From Myrica gale (taxonomy: Eukaryota > Streptophyta > Magnoliopsida > Fagales > Myricaceae), in the NCBI GenBank assembly GCA_963930655.1, contig OZ005613.1, forward strand, positions 12,594,501 through 12,658,500: a DNA stretch of 64,000 nucleotides, in the 5' to 3' direction. The notes under the pieces were generated by a model. It did not search any database. It was not told where the DNA came from and saw only the letters and a list, made by a program, of their open reading frames with translations. How positions within the stretch are numbered: the first letter of the stretch is position 1; every line of letters begins with the position of its first letter. Below, piece by piece: positions 44,010 to 55,612 of the stretch. The translations under genes were made by a program, and so were the position numbers.

Positions 44010-45316
44010 TGGGTCATATTATAACATACCGATCGATCGTTAAACATAATTATTGAAATAACGATTTTTAACCTAATAAATGAAATAATTATTAAAATTA
44101 TTTTACTTAAAATGTCATTTTAATACATATCTCATACTAATAACTTATAATCATGTGTTAAATAAGCTTTATATAACTAGTTTATGACATCTTCGTACAT
44201 TGCTCATACTAACTCTTACAAAATGTTTATTTGATGTAACATGTACAACTTGTACATGCTTTCCTAAATATTAATGAAGTATACTTTATATGTTGATATG
44301 TAATCTAAACATATCCTAACGTACTTTGTTAATATATATTTTGTATTTCTAATTATTTAAGCTCATATTATTCAATCACAAATGTTTCATCATGAAATTT
44401 ACGTAGCGATCGATCGTCAAGGTTAAACGATCGATCGCCTTTTTCATTTAAAACGACACCGTGCGAACCGATCGATCACTTTATCTGAACGATCGATCGC
44501 TTGGTCTAACGAAAACGACGACGCATCATGACGATCGATCAATGTGCCTTTACCGATCTATCGTTATGCATAAGACAAAACGACGACGTCCTTGACGAAC
44601 GATCACTTCAATATAAACGATCGATCGGTAGATTAGAAATATCTAAACGACATCGTACTTAAACGATCGATCACCTAAAGCACCGATCGATCGGTTATCT
44701 TAAAATTTAGAAAGATTTTTTATGACGCAATGTAGATCGATCGTCATATAGTAGCGATGGATCGATTATTGTGCCTTTACCGATCGATCGTTATGCATAA
44801 GACAAAATGACGACGTCCTTGATGCTCGATCACTTTAGTATAAACGATCGATCGATATATTAGAAATATATAAACGAAATTGTACTTAAACGATCGATCA
44901 CCTAAATCACCGATCGATCGGTTATCTTAAAATTTAGAAAGATCTTCTATGACACATGTCGATCGATCGTCATATCGTAGCGATGGATCGGTTATGATGA
45001 ACGATCGATCGTGTTTCAAAGCCACGTGTTTACTGATAACCGATCGATCGGTATATAAACAACAAGCGATCGGGTGGAGTGACGACGTAATTTCCTCGCA
45101 AAAACTCTTTGCATTTAGTGATGGAGCATTTCATCACAAAAGTATCGATCGATCGGTGTATAACCAATCGATCGGCGTGTGACGAAACTTTTCGTCACCA
45201 AAAAATTAACTTTTTGCGACGACATTATTATTTCGTCACAAGTAAGACTTTTAGAGATGAATTAGTGACCAAAGTTATTTTCGTTACGAAAAACCATTTT
45301 TTAGTTTCTAGTAGTG
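44010..45316 (+). mobile_element. CACTA family C terminus with CGATCGATCG subterminal repeats
   Basis: It ends TTTCTAGTAGTG (complement CACTACTAGAAA), a classic CACTA end. Upstream, about thirty copies of the palindrome CGATCGATCG and close variants lie between 44025 and 45175. A 227-bp unit is tandemly duplicated (44544-44770 and 44771-44997). The last 130 bp hold paired 'cgtcacaa'/'tttcgtcac' arms, as in family B. The left part of the element is missing, presumably lost where it meets the copia pol at 43975. Confidence 0.85.
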
Positions 45317-45339
45317 TGAAGAGATCGAAAAGGATTTTC

Positions 45340-46079
45340 TCGATCTGTCGGATTAAAATTAGTACAGTACCCCTATTTTTATTTTTCGAATATTTCACAT
45401 TAGAATCTAATGGGTTTAATTTTGAATGGATCAAAAGTTCTTAAGGCATGTGGTCCGGTGATCTGAAAAAATGAGGGGAATGTACTGCTCTACTTTCTTT
45501 GCTTATGTGAAGTTATATTATCTCATGCATGATCAAGTCAAAACGAAAAAGTAGAGGGAATTCCATGTTGATAGCATTGCAAAGAAACTCGAAATCATTT
45601 TATTTGTTGTAATTTCTCTTTCCATAAACATAAGAAATCCAAAAGAGTCGAGCTCGGAGAGTTTTTCAGCACCCAATAATCAGCTACATTCTTCTTTCTT
45701 CCCCCTAGATTATTCCCGACAGCTCCTCAAAAGTATATCATTGAATCCTGTAAATCACCGAAGAAAAAACGTTAGGCGATATATATGATTCAAGACTCGA
45801 GGTTTTTTTGTCACAGATGAAGAAAATGAGAGATTACTTGCTGCAATCCACATTGGGATCAATGGGGACTGGAACCTTCATGTCACAGAATTTGGGAATT
45901 GATCCAGCTGTGTAAGTATTAACACCTAACTATTTTACCGCATCTTTGAAACACACACACAGCGTCTTGAGTGTTTCGTGGGTGGTAGCCTCTTTCAGTA
46001 CAGACTGTGCACCTTGGCAGCAGTCAGCGCTGGGGGAGCAGTCGGTGGGCCAGTACCCACCAAGAAAGACTTGCGGGGC
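45340..46079 (+). repeat. Duplicated segment D2, copy 1
   Basis: 'attagtacagtacccct' to 'caagaaagacttgcggggc' is collinear with 60820-60845 plus 61755-62552. It contains an exon-like frame MKKMRDYLLQSTLGSMGTGT then FMSQNLGIDPA before a GTAAGT (45816-45911), kept open in both copies. I do not recognise the protein. The copy is cut at its right by the copia element at 46080. Confidence 0.75.
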
Positions 46080-46725
46080 TGTTGGGTTTATTCCTTCTAT
46101 GTGAAGAAAAACCCAATGAGCGTCTTTAATAAGGCCCAAAGCCCATTAGAGTTTTAACTTATAATCCTAAGGAAGAATTATTGAAGAGGTACGGATCAAA
46201 AGAAGAGAAAAAAAGAAACTCATTCACGCCCAAGTTTCATCAAAAGCTAGATCCTGCTTCGTTTGTGATCCGATCGAGCTCAAATTTAGAGGAGACGTTC
46301 ATGACACAAGGGGGCTATCATCTGAGCTATGAAGATCAGATTTTGAGCTCAGGAACTTTGGTTCGTACTCGTGAACAGTAACCTCAGATTGTTGGTATTT
46401 TTCTATGTTGTTTTTCCGTTGTATTTGCCAAGATTGATATCAACTTGAAGATATGAGTTGTAGCCTCTAGTTGTGACTAGAGAAGAATTTGTGTACCCAT
46501 CATTTAGTTTATAGTGGAGATTTGACTGGACTAGGTCCCGTAGTTTTTCATCCTCATATTTGGGATTTTTCCACGTAAAAAATTGCTTGTGTTGTTCTGG
46601 CTTGGTGTGATTGATTATCTTGAGATTATTTTTCAGTACTTATAATTGTTGAGATTGCGCTCTATTTGATTTTATCTAGAGAGAAGAATTATTCCGCTGT
46701 TTGTTTGTCATTATCTTTCTCAACA
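46080..46725 (+). repeat. 5' LTR of copia element 2
   Basis: It begins TGTTGGGTTTATTCC and ends 'tttctcaaca'. The first 280 bp match the 3' LTR at 50732. It is followed by the primer-binding site. Confidence 0.85.
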
Positions 46726-46728
46726 AAG

Positions 46729-46740
46729 TGGTATCAAAGC
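46729..46740 (+). promoter_or_regulatory. Primer-binding site (initiator Met-tRNA)
   Basis: TGGTATCAAAGC, 3 bp after the LTR, complements the 3' end of plant initiator tRNA-Met with one mismatch to the common TGGTATCAGAGC. Confidence 0.85.
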
Positions 46741-46775
46741 TTGGTTGCCAAGTTGTTTGGCTGACAATTTGAGTT

Positions 46776-49700
46776 ATGGAAGCAAATGTGAGTAGAATGG
46801 TTAACCTTAATGGTTCAAATTATCACATATGGAAGGGAAAAAATGAAAGATCTTCTTTATGTAAAACACTATTATTTGTCAGTGTTTGCTACTAAAAAAT
46901 CGGCAACTGAGTCCGATGCAGAATAGACTTTGTTACATCGACAGGTGTGTGAGTATATCAGGCAGTGGGTAGATGACAATGTTTTGAATCATATTAGTGG
47001 CAAGACACATGCACGCACTATGTGGAGTAAGCTTGAACAATTATATGCTAGAAAAATTAGAAATAATAAGATGTTTCTAATTAAGCAATTGATGACTTTG
47101 GGATACGAAGATGATACTCCCTTATCTGATCACCTGAATACATTCCAAGGAATTATAAATCAGTTTGCTGGAATGGGTAATAAGTTTGAAGATGAGATAC
47201 AAACGTTATGGTTGCTTGGTTCATTATAGGACTCGTAAGAGACACTCAGAACTTCTTTGTCAAACTCTGCTCCAGATGGTGGTAATTACAATGGATATGA
47301 CCAAGAGTTGGCGATTAAACGAAGAGATGAGAAGAAAATCACACGGATCCTCTTCACAGTCAGAAGTCTTGGTTACAAAAAAGAGGGGGAAAAGCAAGAG
47401 CAGAGGCCCGAAGAACAAAGATAAGGGCATAAGCAAGTCCAACTGGTTCTCTAATGTCGAGTTATATTATTGCGGGAAAAAGGGACACATAAAAAAATAT
47501 TGTAGGCAATTGAAAAAAGAATACAAGAATGAGAAAGGGAATGACCTGAAGAACGAGACTGAGAAAGATGGTGATGATAGAGTTGATTCCACCAATCCTG
47601 CAGACTTCCTCATTATTTATGAATATGAAGTGATAAATGTTGCATGCCATGAGACCAATTGGGTGATTGATAGTGCTACCTCCATTGATGCTACATCTCG
47701 AAGGGATTTCTTTACATCCTTTAGATTTGGTGATTATGGAACAGTAAAGATGGGTAATGATGCCTTGGTTAAAGTCATTGGCGTTGGAGATGTGTATCTG
47801 GAGACGAATAATGACGCGAGATTGGTTCTAAAAAACATGAAACATATTCCTTTCATTCGTTTGAACTTGTTTTCTGCAGGTCAACTTGATAATGATGATG
47901 ATGGGTATTGCAGCACTTTCAGTGATGGCCAGTGGAAGCTCACTAGGGGTGCTATGGTTGTAGCTCGAGGTAAGAAGCTCTCTGCGTTGTACATTCTGCA
48001 GGCAAAGATCTTCAACGATATTATTAATACACTAGAAGCATATGGTATAGTAGAATTATGGAACAAGAGGTTTGGTCACATGAATGAGAAATGATTAGCC
48101 ATTACGGGAAAGAAAGTCTACTATCTGGGTTGAAAAATACACATGAAAAAGTGCAGTCATTGTTTGTCAGGGAAGCAGAACAAAGTCTCCTTCAAGAATT
48201 CATCTCATTTGAGAAAGACATAGATACTGGATTTGGTGCATTAAGATGTATGTGGGCCTATGAAGACGAAAACACTTGGTGACTCGAGCTATTTTGTAAC
48301 CTTCATAGATGATCATTCAAGAAAGTTATGAGTATATTTCAAGAAATTGTTTAGTTGTGTTTAAACAATTTCAAGCCCTAGTTGAGAGACAGACTGGGAA
48401 GAAGCTGAGACGCATCCGTACAGATAACGGGGGAGAATATTTTGGTCCTTTTGATGAATATTGCAGACAACAGAGAATTTGGCATCAAAAGACTACTCCT
48501 AAAACTCCCCAGTTAAATGACATAGCCGAAAGGATGAACAGAACACTGGTAGAAAGAGTGAGATGTTTGCTTTCACAAGCAAATTTTCCAAGATCCTTTT
48601 GGGGTGAGACTTTGAGTACAGTTGTGCATGTGTTGAATCTTACACCTTGCGTTACTCTATAGTTTGATGTACCAGATCGAGTTTGTACAGGTAAAGATGT
48701 TTCCTATAATCATTTACGTCTATTTAGGTGTCTAGCATTTGTGCATATTCCCAAAGATGAAAGGTCCAAACTTGATGTGAAGACACGACAATGCACATTC
48801 CTTTGTTACGGTCAAGATGAATTTGGATACATATTTTATGTTCCAGTTGAGAAGAAAGTCTTGAAAAGCAGAGATGTCGTGTTCATAGAAGATAAAAAAA
48901 ATCATGATATTCAAAAAGTAGAGAAATCAGTGTCTTAGAATGATGATAGTTTGATTGACATGGATCTAGTTCCATTGAAGAATTTGCCAACTCAGGTTGA
49001 GAATGATGTTTAGGATGATGACCAGGGTACAAGTGAGATGGATGTTCCCTTACAAATTCAAGCAGATGTTCAGACTGATGAGTAGTTGACAGTGCCAGAG
49101 ATTCCACCAGAGGTTCCATCCAGGAGGTCTACCAGAGACCGATATCCTTCCACTAGGTATGCAGCAGAACAATATGTGTTATTAACTGACGGGGGAGAGC
49201 CCGAGTGTTTTGTAGAAGTTATGGAAGATGAACATAATACAGATTGGGTTGAGGCCATGAAAGATGAGATGCAGTCTCTATATGATAACCACACCTTTGA
49301 GTTGGTGAAACTGCATAAAGGTAAAAGAGCCTTGAAGAACAAGTGGGTTTACAGGGTAAAGCAAAGTGAGTTCGGTTCATGGCCACGATACAAGGCTAGA
49401 TTTGTTGTCAAAGGTTTCGGTCAGAGAAAAGGTATTGATTTTGATAAAATCTTCTCTCCAGTTGTAAAGATGTCATCAATTCATACTGTACTAGGCCTAA
49501 CAGCTACTTTTGACTTAGATGTTGAGCAAATGTATGTGAAAACTGTCTTCCTTCATGGTGATTTGGAGGAAAAGATTTATATAGAGCAACTAGAGGGTTT
49601 AAGAGTGAAAGGGAAAGAGGATTATGTGTGCAAGTTGAAGAAAAATCTATATGAGCTAAAGAAAGCACCGAGTCAGTGGTATAAGAAGTTTGAGTCTGTT

Positions 49701-50715
49701 ATGGTAGAGCAAGGCTATAAGAAGATAACTTCTGATCACTGTGTATTTGTTTAAAAATTCTCTGATGATAATTTTATCATTTTACTGCTTTATGTGGATG
49801 ACATGTTGATTGTTGGTAGGAATACTTTAAGGATTCACAACCTGAAGAAGCAGTTAAGTAAGTCCTTTACCATGATGGACTTGGGACCGGAGAAGAAAAT
49901 TCTTGGCATAAGAATCAGTCGTGATAAGAATGCTAAGAAGTTGTATTTGTCACAAGAGGAGTACATTGAGAAAGTGCTTCAGAGGTTTAATATGGACAAC
50001 GCTAAAGTGGCTAGTTCTCATATTGCTGCCCACTTCAGACTGAGCACCGAGCAATGTCCTTCTATAGATGAAGAAATGAAATACATGGTAAGAGTTCCTT
50101 ACACCTCAGCAGTAGGAAGTTTGATGTATGTGATGGTTTCCACAAGACCAGATATAGCCCATGCAGTGGGTGTAGTTAGCCGATTCATGTCAAATTTGGG
50201 AAAGGAGCATTGGAATGCAGTTAAGTGGATCGTGAGGTATCTTCGAGGCACTTCTAGTGATAGACATGGTTTTGGAATTGGACAACCCTTACTAGTTGGC
50301 TACACAGATGCAGACATGTCAAGAGATGTGGATACTTGGAAGTCTACTTCGGGTTATCTGATCACTTTTGCAGGTGGGACTGCTGCTTGGCAATCAATAC
50401 TTCAAAAGTGTATTGCCCTTTCTACGACAAAGACATAACTTATTGCAGCAACAGAAGCTGCTAAAGAGTTGCTATGGACAAAGAAGTTCATGAGAGAACT
50501 TGGTTTCAAGCAGGAAAGATGTGTTGTTTTGTGATAGCCAGAATGCTATTGATATTCGATACCATTGGATCAGAGATGTACTGAATGATAAATTACTGGA
50601 ACTTGAGAAAGTTCACACTAATGATAATGGTTCTGATATGCTGACAAAGGCACTACCAAGACAGAAGCTTGAAGATTGTTGTTCGATCGCTGGGATGATG
50701 ATTTCCTCCACATAG
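46776..50715 (+). pseudogene. Copia element 2 gag-pol (TNT 1-94 type), full domain set but broken
   Basis: From ATG 46776: gag MVNLNGSNYHIWKGK, VCEYIRQWVDDNVLNHISGK, FLIKQLMTLGYEDDTPLSDH; knuckle YYCGKKGHIKKYCRQLK (47465); protease WVIDSATSIDAT (47660; DSG changed to DSA); pre-integrase ELWNKRFGHMNEK; integrase RIRTDNGGEYFGPFDEYCRQ (48415); RVT_2 LVKLHKGKRALKNKWVYRVK (49300) and LLYVDDMLIVGRN (49790); RNase H YTDADMSRD (50300), SVDxxE-type end to DMLTKALPRQKLED. About ten stops or frameshifts. Domain order is complete, so it was autonomous before decay. A polypurine tract 'cggaagggggatat' precedes the 3' LTR. Confidence 0.9.
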
Positions 50716-50731
50716 TCGGAAGGGGGATATT

Positions 50732-51060
50732 TGTTGGGTTTATTCCCTCTTTGTGAAGGAAAGCACAATGAGATTATTTAATAAGGCCCAAAGCCAATTA
50801 GAGTTTTAACTTATAACCTTAAGGAAGAATTATTGAAGAGGTACGAATTAAAAGAAGAGAAAGAAAAGAAAGAAAAGAAATAGACAATTTTTCTCATTCA
50901 CGCTTAGGTTTCATCAAAGGTTGGATTCCGCTTTGTCTACTGTCTGATCGATCTGAAATTTGGAGGAAACATTCAAGACATAAGTGGATATGATCGGAAC
51001 GGTGAAGATCGAATTTTGAGCTTGAGAACAGTGAATTTTGAGCTCAAGAACAGTGAAGAT
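50732..51060 (+). repeat. 3' LTR of copia element 2, truncated
   Basis: It starts TGTTGGGTTTATTCC directly after the polypurine tract and follows the 5' LTR to about 51040. The last roughly 300 bp of the LTR are missing and replaced by unrelated DNA, so there is no intact right border or target duplication. Confidence 0.8.
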
Positions 51061-51832
51061 CGGATTCCGCTCTGTGAATTTTGAAAAGCGTCGCGAAAAG
51101 TGTTACGTTCTCCGCGCCCATATGAAAAATCTAAAGTCTCTTGCCCACTCTTCATCGAAGAAGCTCTAGCCCCTCTGATCGCTGCTACATAATTTTTGTT
51201 GTGGCTAGAGCTGTGGCTTCCAAAGCCGTTGAGTTCGTTTTCTTTCCCTGGATAAACAGAGGCTATGGAAACCGTTAGTTTTAGCTTTCTTATTCATTTT
51301 GCTCATGGATTTTAAGTCGGCAAGTTGAGATTTCTATTTGTTTCTCCAATGTTTTAGGTAGTGGAACTGCTACAATGACTTTCGAGTACGGAAGGACCAA
51401 TTGTATTTATGCTTTATACTTTGGTGATACTAGGACTTGAAAAATTGTGAAGTTGTGATCTTTCGAAATTCTATTTTCCTCTGAATAGGCAATTGTCTCT
51501 TCTTTGTGTATGTTTTTTGGCGAACACTTTTGTATCCGGAACATTTGGATGATAAGTATCTGCGCGGACAATTGCTAATATTTTGGATTGTCGCGCAAGG
51601 TCGTGCGCGCGACATGCCAATATTCTTTATTTTTTGTTCGGGTCTATAGCAGCGTCGCGACATGCCAATATTCTATTTTTCTGTTCGGGTCTTCTCCAAC
51701 GGTTTCAAGAACCGCCGCTATAGCCTACTGTGACGATTATATAGCGGCGGTCGAGACCGCTGCTAAAAAAACACTGCTAACGATTCAGCAGCGGTTTTCG
51801 ACGCAGCTAAAGATTAGTTTTTTTTTGTAGTG
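51061..51832. mobile_element. CACTA family A right terminus (A6)
   Basis: It ends TTTTTTTTTGTAGTG at 51832, with 'agcagcggttttcg', 'gaccgctgctaaa' and 'gcggcggtcgagacc' motifs back to about 51650. The inner part (51090-51600) has no recognised gene. No left end with a matching GCT triplet was found in the window. Confidence 0.7.
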
Positions 51833-51901
51833 GCTGTTCCAGCCCCCAATCGATTTTGGGCTTTAATTTGAATGGAATCCATCCACGTGTGTTACACGTG
51901 A

Positions 51902-53306
51902 ATAGGAAAAATTACAATAACTCTCCCGTGAACTATCACTATTTTCTTAATTACCCCTAAATTTTCACTCGTTGCAAATCTAAAGGTGAGTACCGTAACG
52001 GATGGAACCGGAATGGGCCATTCCGGTTCCGGTTCCGATACTCATCGGAATAGAAATTTCCATTTCGGTTCCATTCCGAAATTTACCGGAATGGAACCTG
52101 AACGGAACCGAAATTTTCCGGAAATGGAACCAGAAATTCTGGTTCCATAATTGGGCCTAAATTGAGGTCTTTTTTTCCCCTATTAGCCACAATTCAGTAA
52201 GAGTGGTTTTGAAAATAGTCAATGCGTCAACCTTAAAGCAAGAAATATGCCAATGAAATAATAAGCCCATATGAGACAGTTAGCGTTTATATGCATATAA
52301 CAAGGTTTGGTGTATAACTTACGTTGCCAGTACAAAGTTCTGCCAAGATGCACCCAAGTGACCATACATCTATCTTCTTATCATATGGAAGACCTAAGAT
52401 AACTTCTGGGGCTCCATAGGACCTGGATTGAACATAGGAGCAGAGGTGATCTGTCTCAAAACAACTACTCCCAAGATCAATGACCTTCACCTCACATCTA
52501 CTGTAACTTTTGACCAATATATTCTCAGGCTTCAAGTCACAATTTATTAGGCCAAGGCCATGCAGAAACTGAAGTGCCTTTAGACATTGAATGGTAATTG
52601 ACTGCAAAATCCAACCTAATTAAGGATTATGCCAGCATGGCCAAAAAGTGAAAGAAAAACCCATTTAAGAAGAAAAAGACACCCCACAAACCTGCAATCT
52701 TGGCATCGTGAAGTAAACCTCCCCTCCTGATTCTCTATTAAATTTGTGAAACTCATACAGGTTTGCCTTGAGAAGTTCACATACTATTAACAGATGTTCC
52801 TGCAAAATAAGTTAAAGGTAGCTACTCGTCAATATTGCACCACTTGAAAATCATGTCAAACATCAATGAACATTAAGACCCAATATGACTAATGCGACGT
52901 AATGCTTGCAGAGGGAGCTGAACAATCAAAGCCCTAAATCCCAATCAAAGCCCTAACCCCTAGATCCTGAATCTGCCAATCAAATCCCCAAAGTATCAAA
53001 CCCTAAAACTCCAGTTCAAAGAGAGATAAGTCATCATGCTAAGGTTTAGACAAAAATTAACTATACCTTTGTGTGTGAGAGAGTGAGAGAGAGATTCCGG
53101 CCAAGAGACAGAGAGAGAGTGAGTGGAACACTCATGGTTGGCAATGGAGGCTGGACGATGAGAGAGAGAGAGAGAATGAGGGAGACATGGTCGGCGTGGG
53201 GGGTAATTAAGACATAGTTTAAGGGAGGTGATTTGCAACGAGTAATAGTTTTGGGGGTAATTAAGAAAATGGTGATAGTTCATGGGGGTTATTGTAATTT
53301 TCCCTA
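51902..53306. mobile_element. Pack-MULE (Mutator-like) carrying a DYRK-type kinase fragment
   Basis: Terminal inverted repeats of about 90 bp: left 'ggaaaaattacaataac..' (51904-51990), right the complement of 'gggaaaattacaataaccc' (53217-53305), running through 'cattttcttaattacccc' and 'ttgcaaatc'. The 9-bp repeat TACACGTGA flanks both sides (51893-51901 and 53307-53315), as expected for Mutator-like elements. No transposase inside. Cargo: two kinase exons on the minus strand and an A/C-rich block ('aatcaaagccctaaatccc', 52920-53010). A small 'ccggaatgg...ccggttcc' repeat (51995-52150) sits next to the left arm. Confidence 0.9.
52323..52799 (-). pseudogene. DYRK-type dual-specificity protein kinase, captured exons
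   Basis: Minus-strand exon 52692-52799 (GCAG acceptor, GCAG|GTTTGT donor) encodes EHLLIVCELLKANLYEFHKF and GGEVYFTMPRLQ. Exon 52323-52601 encodes [64 protein letters not shown] and [18 protein letters not shown] before GTAAGT. These are subdomains V to IX of a plant DYRK-family kinase: SSCF after the DLG motif and the Y-x-Q-S-R activation loop are typical. The usual HCDLKPEN is NCDLKPEN, and SRSYRAPE is SRSYGAPE. No N-lobe (Gly loop, VAIK Lys) is present, so it cannot be an active kinase. Confidence 0.88.
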
Positions 53307-53320
53307 TACACGTGATAGTT

Positions 53321-53843
53321 TAATATCCTTGATCTTTAGACTCAAATTTTTGCTAAGTTATTGGCTCTGTATTTTGTTGAGACGGACTACTCCTTCCTCA
53401 CATATAATTTGATCTCTAAGTATGAGCTACAAGATGACAAGAACTATTCCTTACTTTATAAACATGCCAAACGAATACTATTACTCTTTTAGGCCTTCTT
53501 ATTGAAACTAAAATTTGCTACTTGCCAACCTTATCCAGTTCTCTCTGAACTAAAACATTTTGACCTCAATTATAAGGATCAGATTGAAGTGGTTTCCGAA
53601 TTAATTGAATATTTTACATTAGAATCTTACTGGTTTAGTTTTGAATGTCAAAAGTTCTCAAGGCATTTGGTCCGGTGATAATCTAATGAGAATTGTTAAC
53701 TAACTAAACTGGGGATAAAAATTGTGTCGAGCTAGCAGGTTATAGTTTATAATTAAGTCATTCCTTAAAATCCAACCGGGCGTTGGTTTGTCAATGAAAT
53801 CAAGGCAAGCGAGACATAGAGGATTGCTATAGTTTTACTCTAA
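53321..53843. repeat. Duplicated DNA flanking copia element 3 (D1/D2 material)
   Basis: 53321-53410 ('ccttgatctttagactcaaatttttgcta') matches 60945-61020. 53605-53690 ('ttacattagaatc...ggcatttggtccggtga') matches 45390-45465 and 61758-61832. 53700-53843 matches 28310-28450. The segment links the two duplication families seen elsewhere. No gene recognised. Confidence 0.7.
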
Positions 53844-53946
53844 TGTAGAAACCAGTGTTTGGTGATGAACACGGGTTTGAGAAAGAAGTTTCTATGAACA
53901 CACAACAGAGCTTTGAGAAATACTTTCTGATTGTAGAAGACTCATC

Positions 53947-54800
53947 AAAATTATAAGAAGATGGTAAAACAGCAGACTCCTCGAGAGAAAGATTATTTGG
54001 CATGAGAGTTGGAACAACAGAGTCTGCACTAACTAGGAATTGAAGTGGACAAAACATGTTTAAGAGGAAAAAATGCTCATGAAAAATAACATCCCTGGAA
54101 ATAAAGATAGAATTGGACTTAAGGTCGAACAATTTATATCCTTTAGTACTAAAAGGATAGCCGAGAAATACACATTTCCTAGTCCGAGCCTCAAACTTGG
54201 ATTTATGATGGGCTGTATTAGTGGCAAATCAAAGGCAACCAAAAAATTTTAGATGATGATAGGAAGGTTTGGTATGAAACAACATCTCATAATGAGATTT
54301 ATTGTGGAGTAACACATAAGGAATTCTGTTGATGAGGTAAGTAGCCATCCTCACACAATCACCCCAGAATTTTAAGGAAATGTTAGAATGAAGCCGAAGT
54401 GCTCTTGCTACCTCTAGGAGATGTCTATGTTTTCATTCAAAAATCTCATTTTGTTGGGGGTGTAAGGACAACTAGTTTGATGAATGACACATATATTAGA
54501 ATATAAAGTAGTCATATTAAACTCGGGGCCATTATCTGATTGAAGAACCTTAATATGAGATTGGAATTGAGTTTCAACTAAAATGAAAAAGTACTTTAGA
54601 ACGAAGTGAGTTTCAGACTTGAATTTCATAAGAAAAATCCAAGTACAACGTGTGTAATCATCAACAATTGTGAGAAAATAATGATTGCTATTTGAGGTTG
54701 CTATTGCAAACAAAACCCAAATATCACAATGTACCATTTCAAAAGGATGAGAAGTTTGAATAGAACTAATGAGGAAATGTAGTCTATGTTGTTTTGCCAA
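53947..54800 (-). pseudogene. Copia 3 integrase
   Basis: Minus strand 54800-54414: HPFEMVHCDIWVLFAIATSN, YFLTIVDDYTRCTWIFLMK and IKVLQSDNGPEFN, the integrase core with its D..D residues (CDIW, SDNG). Around 54300-54130 the C-terminal part appears (LGNVYFSAILLV and nearby frames), then FDLKSNSIFISRDVIFHEHF at 54132. Multiple frames, so inactive. It runs straight into the truncated LTR. Confidence 0.82.
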
Positions 54801-54843
54801 TGGAAAAGTATCACAAGGGATATTATTCTAATGAATATGTACA

Positions 54844-55612
54844 TTAGGCAAAATGCATCTTAGCAAGTGGCATATGACCGAGTCTATCATGCCATACAAT
54901 AGTGCTATTCTTAGTAGTAAAAGAGGAGCAACTAGGTGGTGAAGATTGAGAAAAGAAATGACTAGAAACAGAATTTGAATCAGGCAAGTAAATACCGCCC
55001 TTTTGGTCAGTCACTCCAATCGTTCTCCATGCATGCAAGTCCTGTATTATACATCTGTTTGACAAAAAAAATTCAAACCAATGTTAGAGGATAAAGTGAG
55101 TTTGCTGGTGGAAATTAGATTGAAAGTGAAAGAAGGCACATAAAGAACACTGTGTAATGTCAAATCTGCGGATAATTTGACAGTACCAATATGAGCAACT
55201 CAAGCTAATTGACCACTAGGAAGGCTGACTGTGGCATCGACAGATTTACTAACGAGAGAGAAAATTGACAGAGAACAAACCATGTGGTCTGTGGCACCAT
55301 TATCAATAATCCAAAGGTTAGTACAAGGTGAATATGTATGTGTGGTAGAAGAAAGGTAGTGTATGTCACCTGCCATATTCACAGAATTGGATGGTTGAGG
55401 AATGTCAAATGGAGATGAAATGGTCAAGGGAGAAGTGGTCTTTAGCTGAGATTTCAACAGGCTCAGTAATGGTTGAATTTGATCTTGAGAACCTATAAGA
55501 CTAGAATTGACACCAGAATGGTCCACAATAGCAGTAGCTTAATGTGCAGAGGAATGAGGGGTGTAACTCAAAGCACTTGTCACATGTATGCCCCTTTCTA
55601 TTGCAGTATGTA
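54844..55612 (-). pseudogene. Copia 3 protease, pre-integrase domain and knuckle end
   Basis: Minus strand: YCNRKGHTCDKCFELHP (about 55560-55609, second half of the zinc knuckle), then LWIIDNGATDHMVC (55290; active DSG changed to DNG), VSLPSGQLA, and WHDRLGHMPLAKMHF (about 54850-54895). The first half of the knuckle is at 56700, beyond the hAT insertion. Confidence 0.82.

Noticed and set aside
44010..45190. CGATCGATCG array as a CRISPR-like or satellite array
   Set aside because: Spacing is irregular, the units are short palindromes, and the stretch ends in a CACTA terminus. It fits subterminal transposon DNA in a plant genome.
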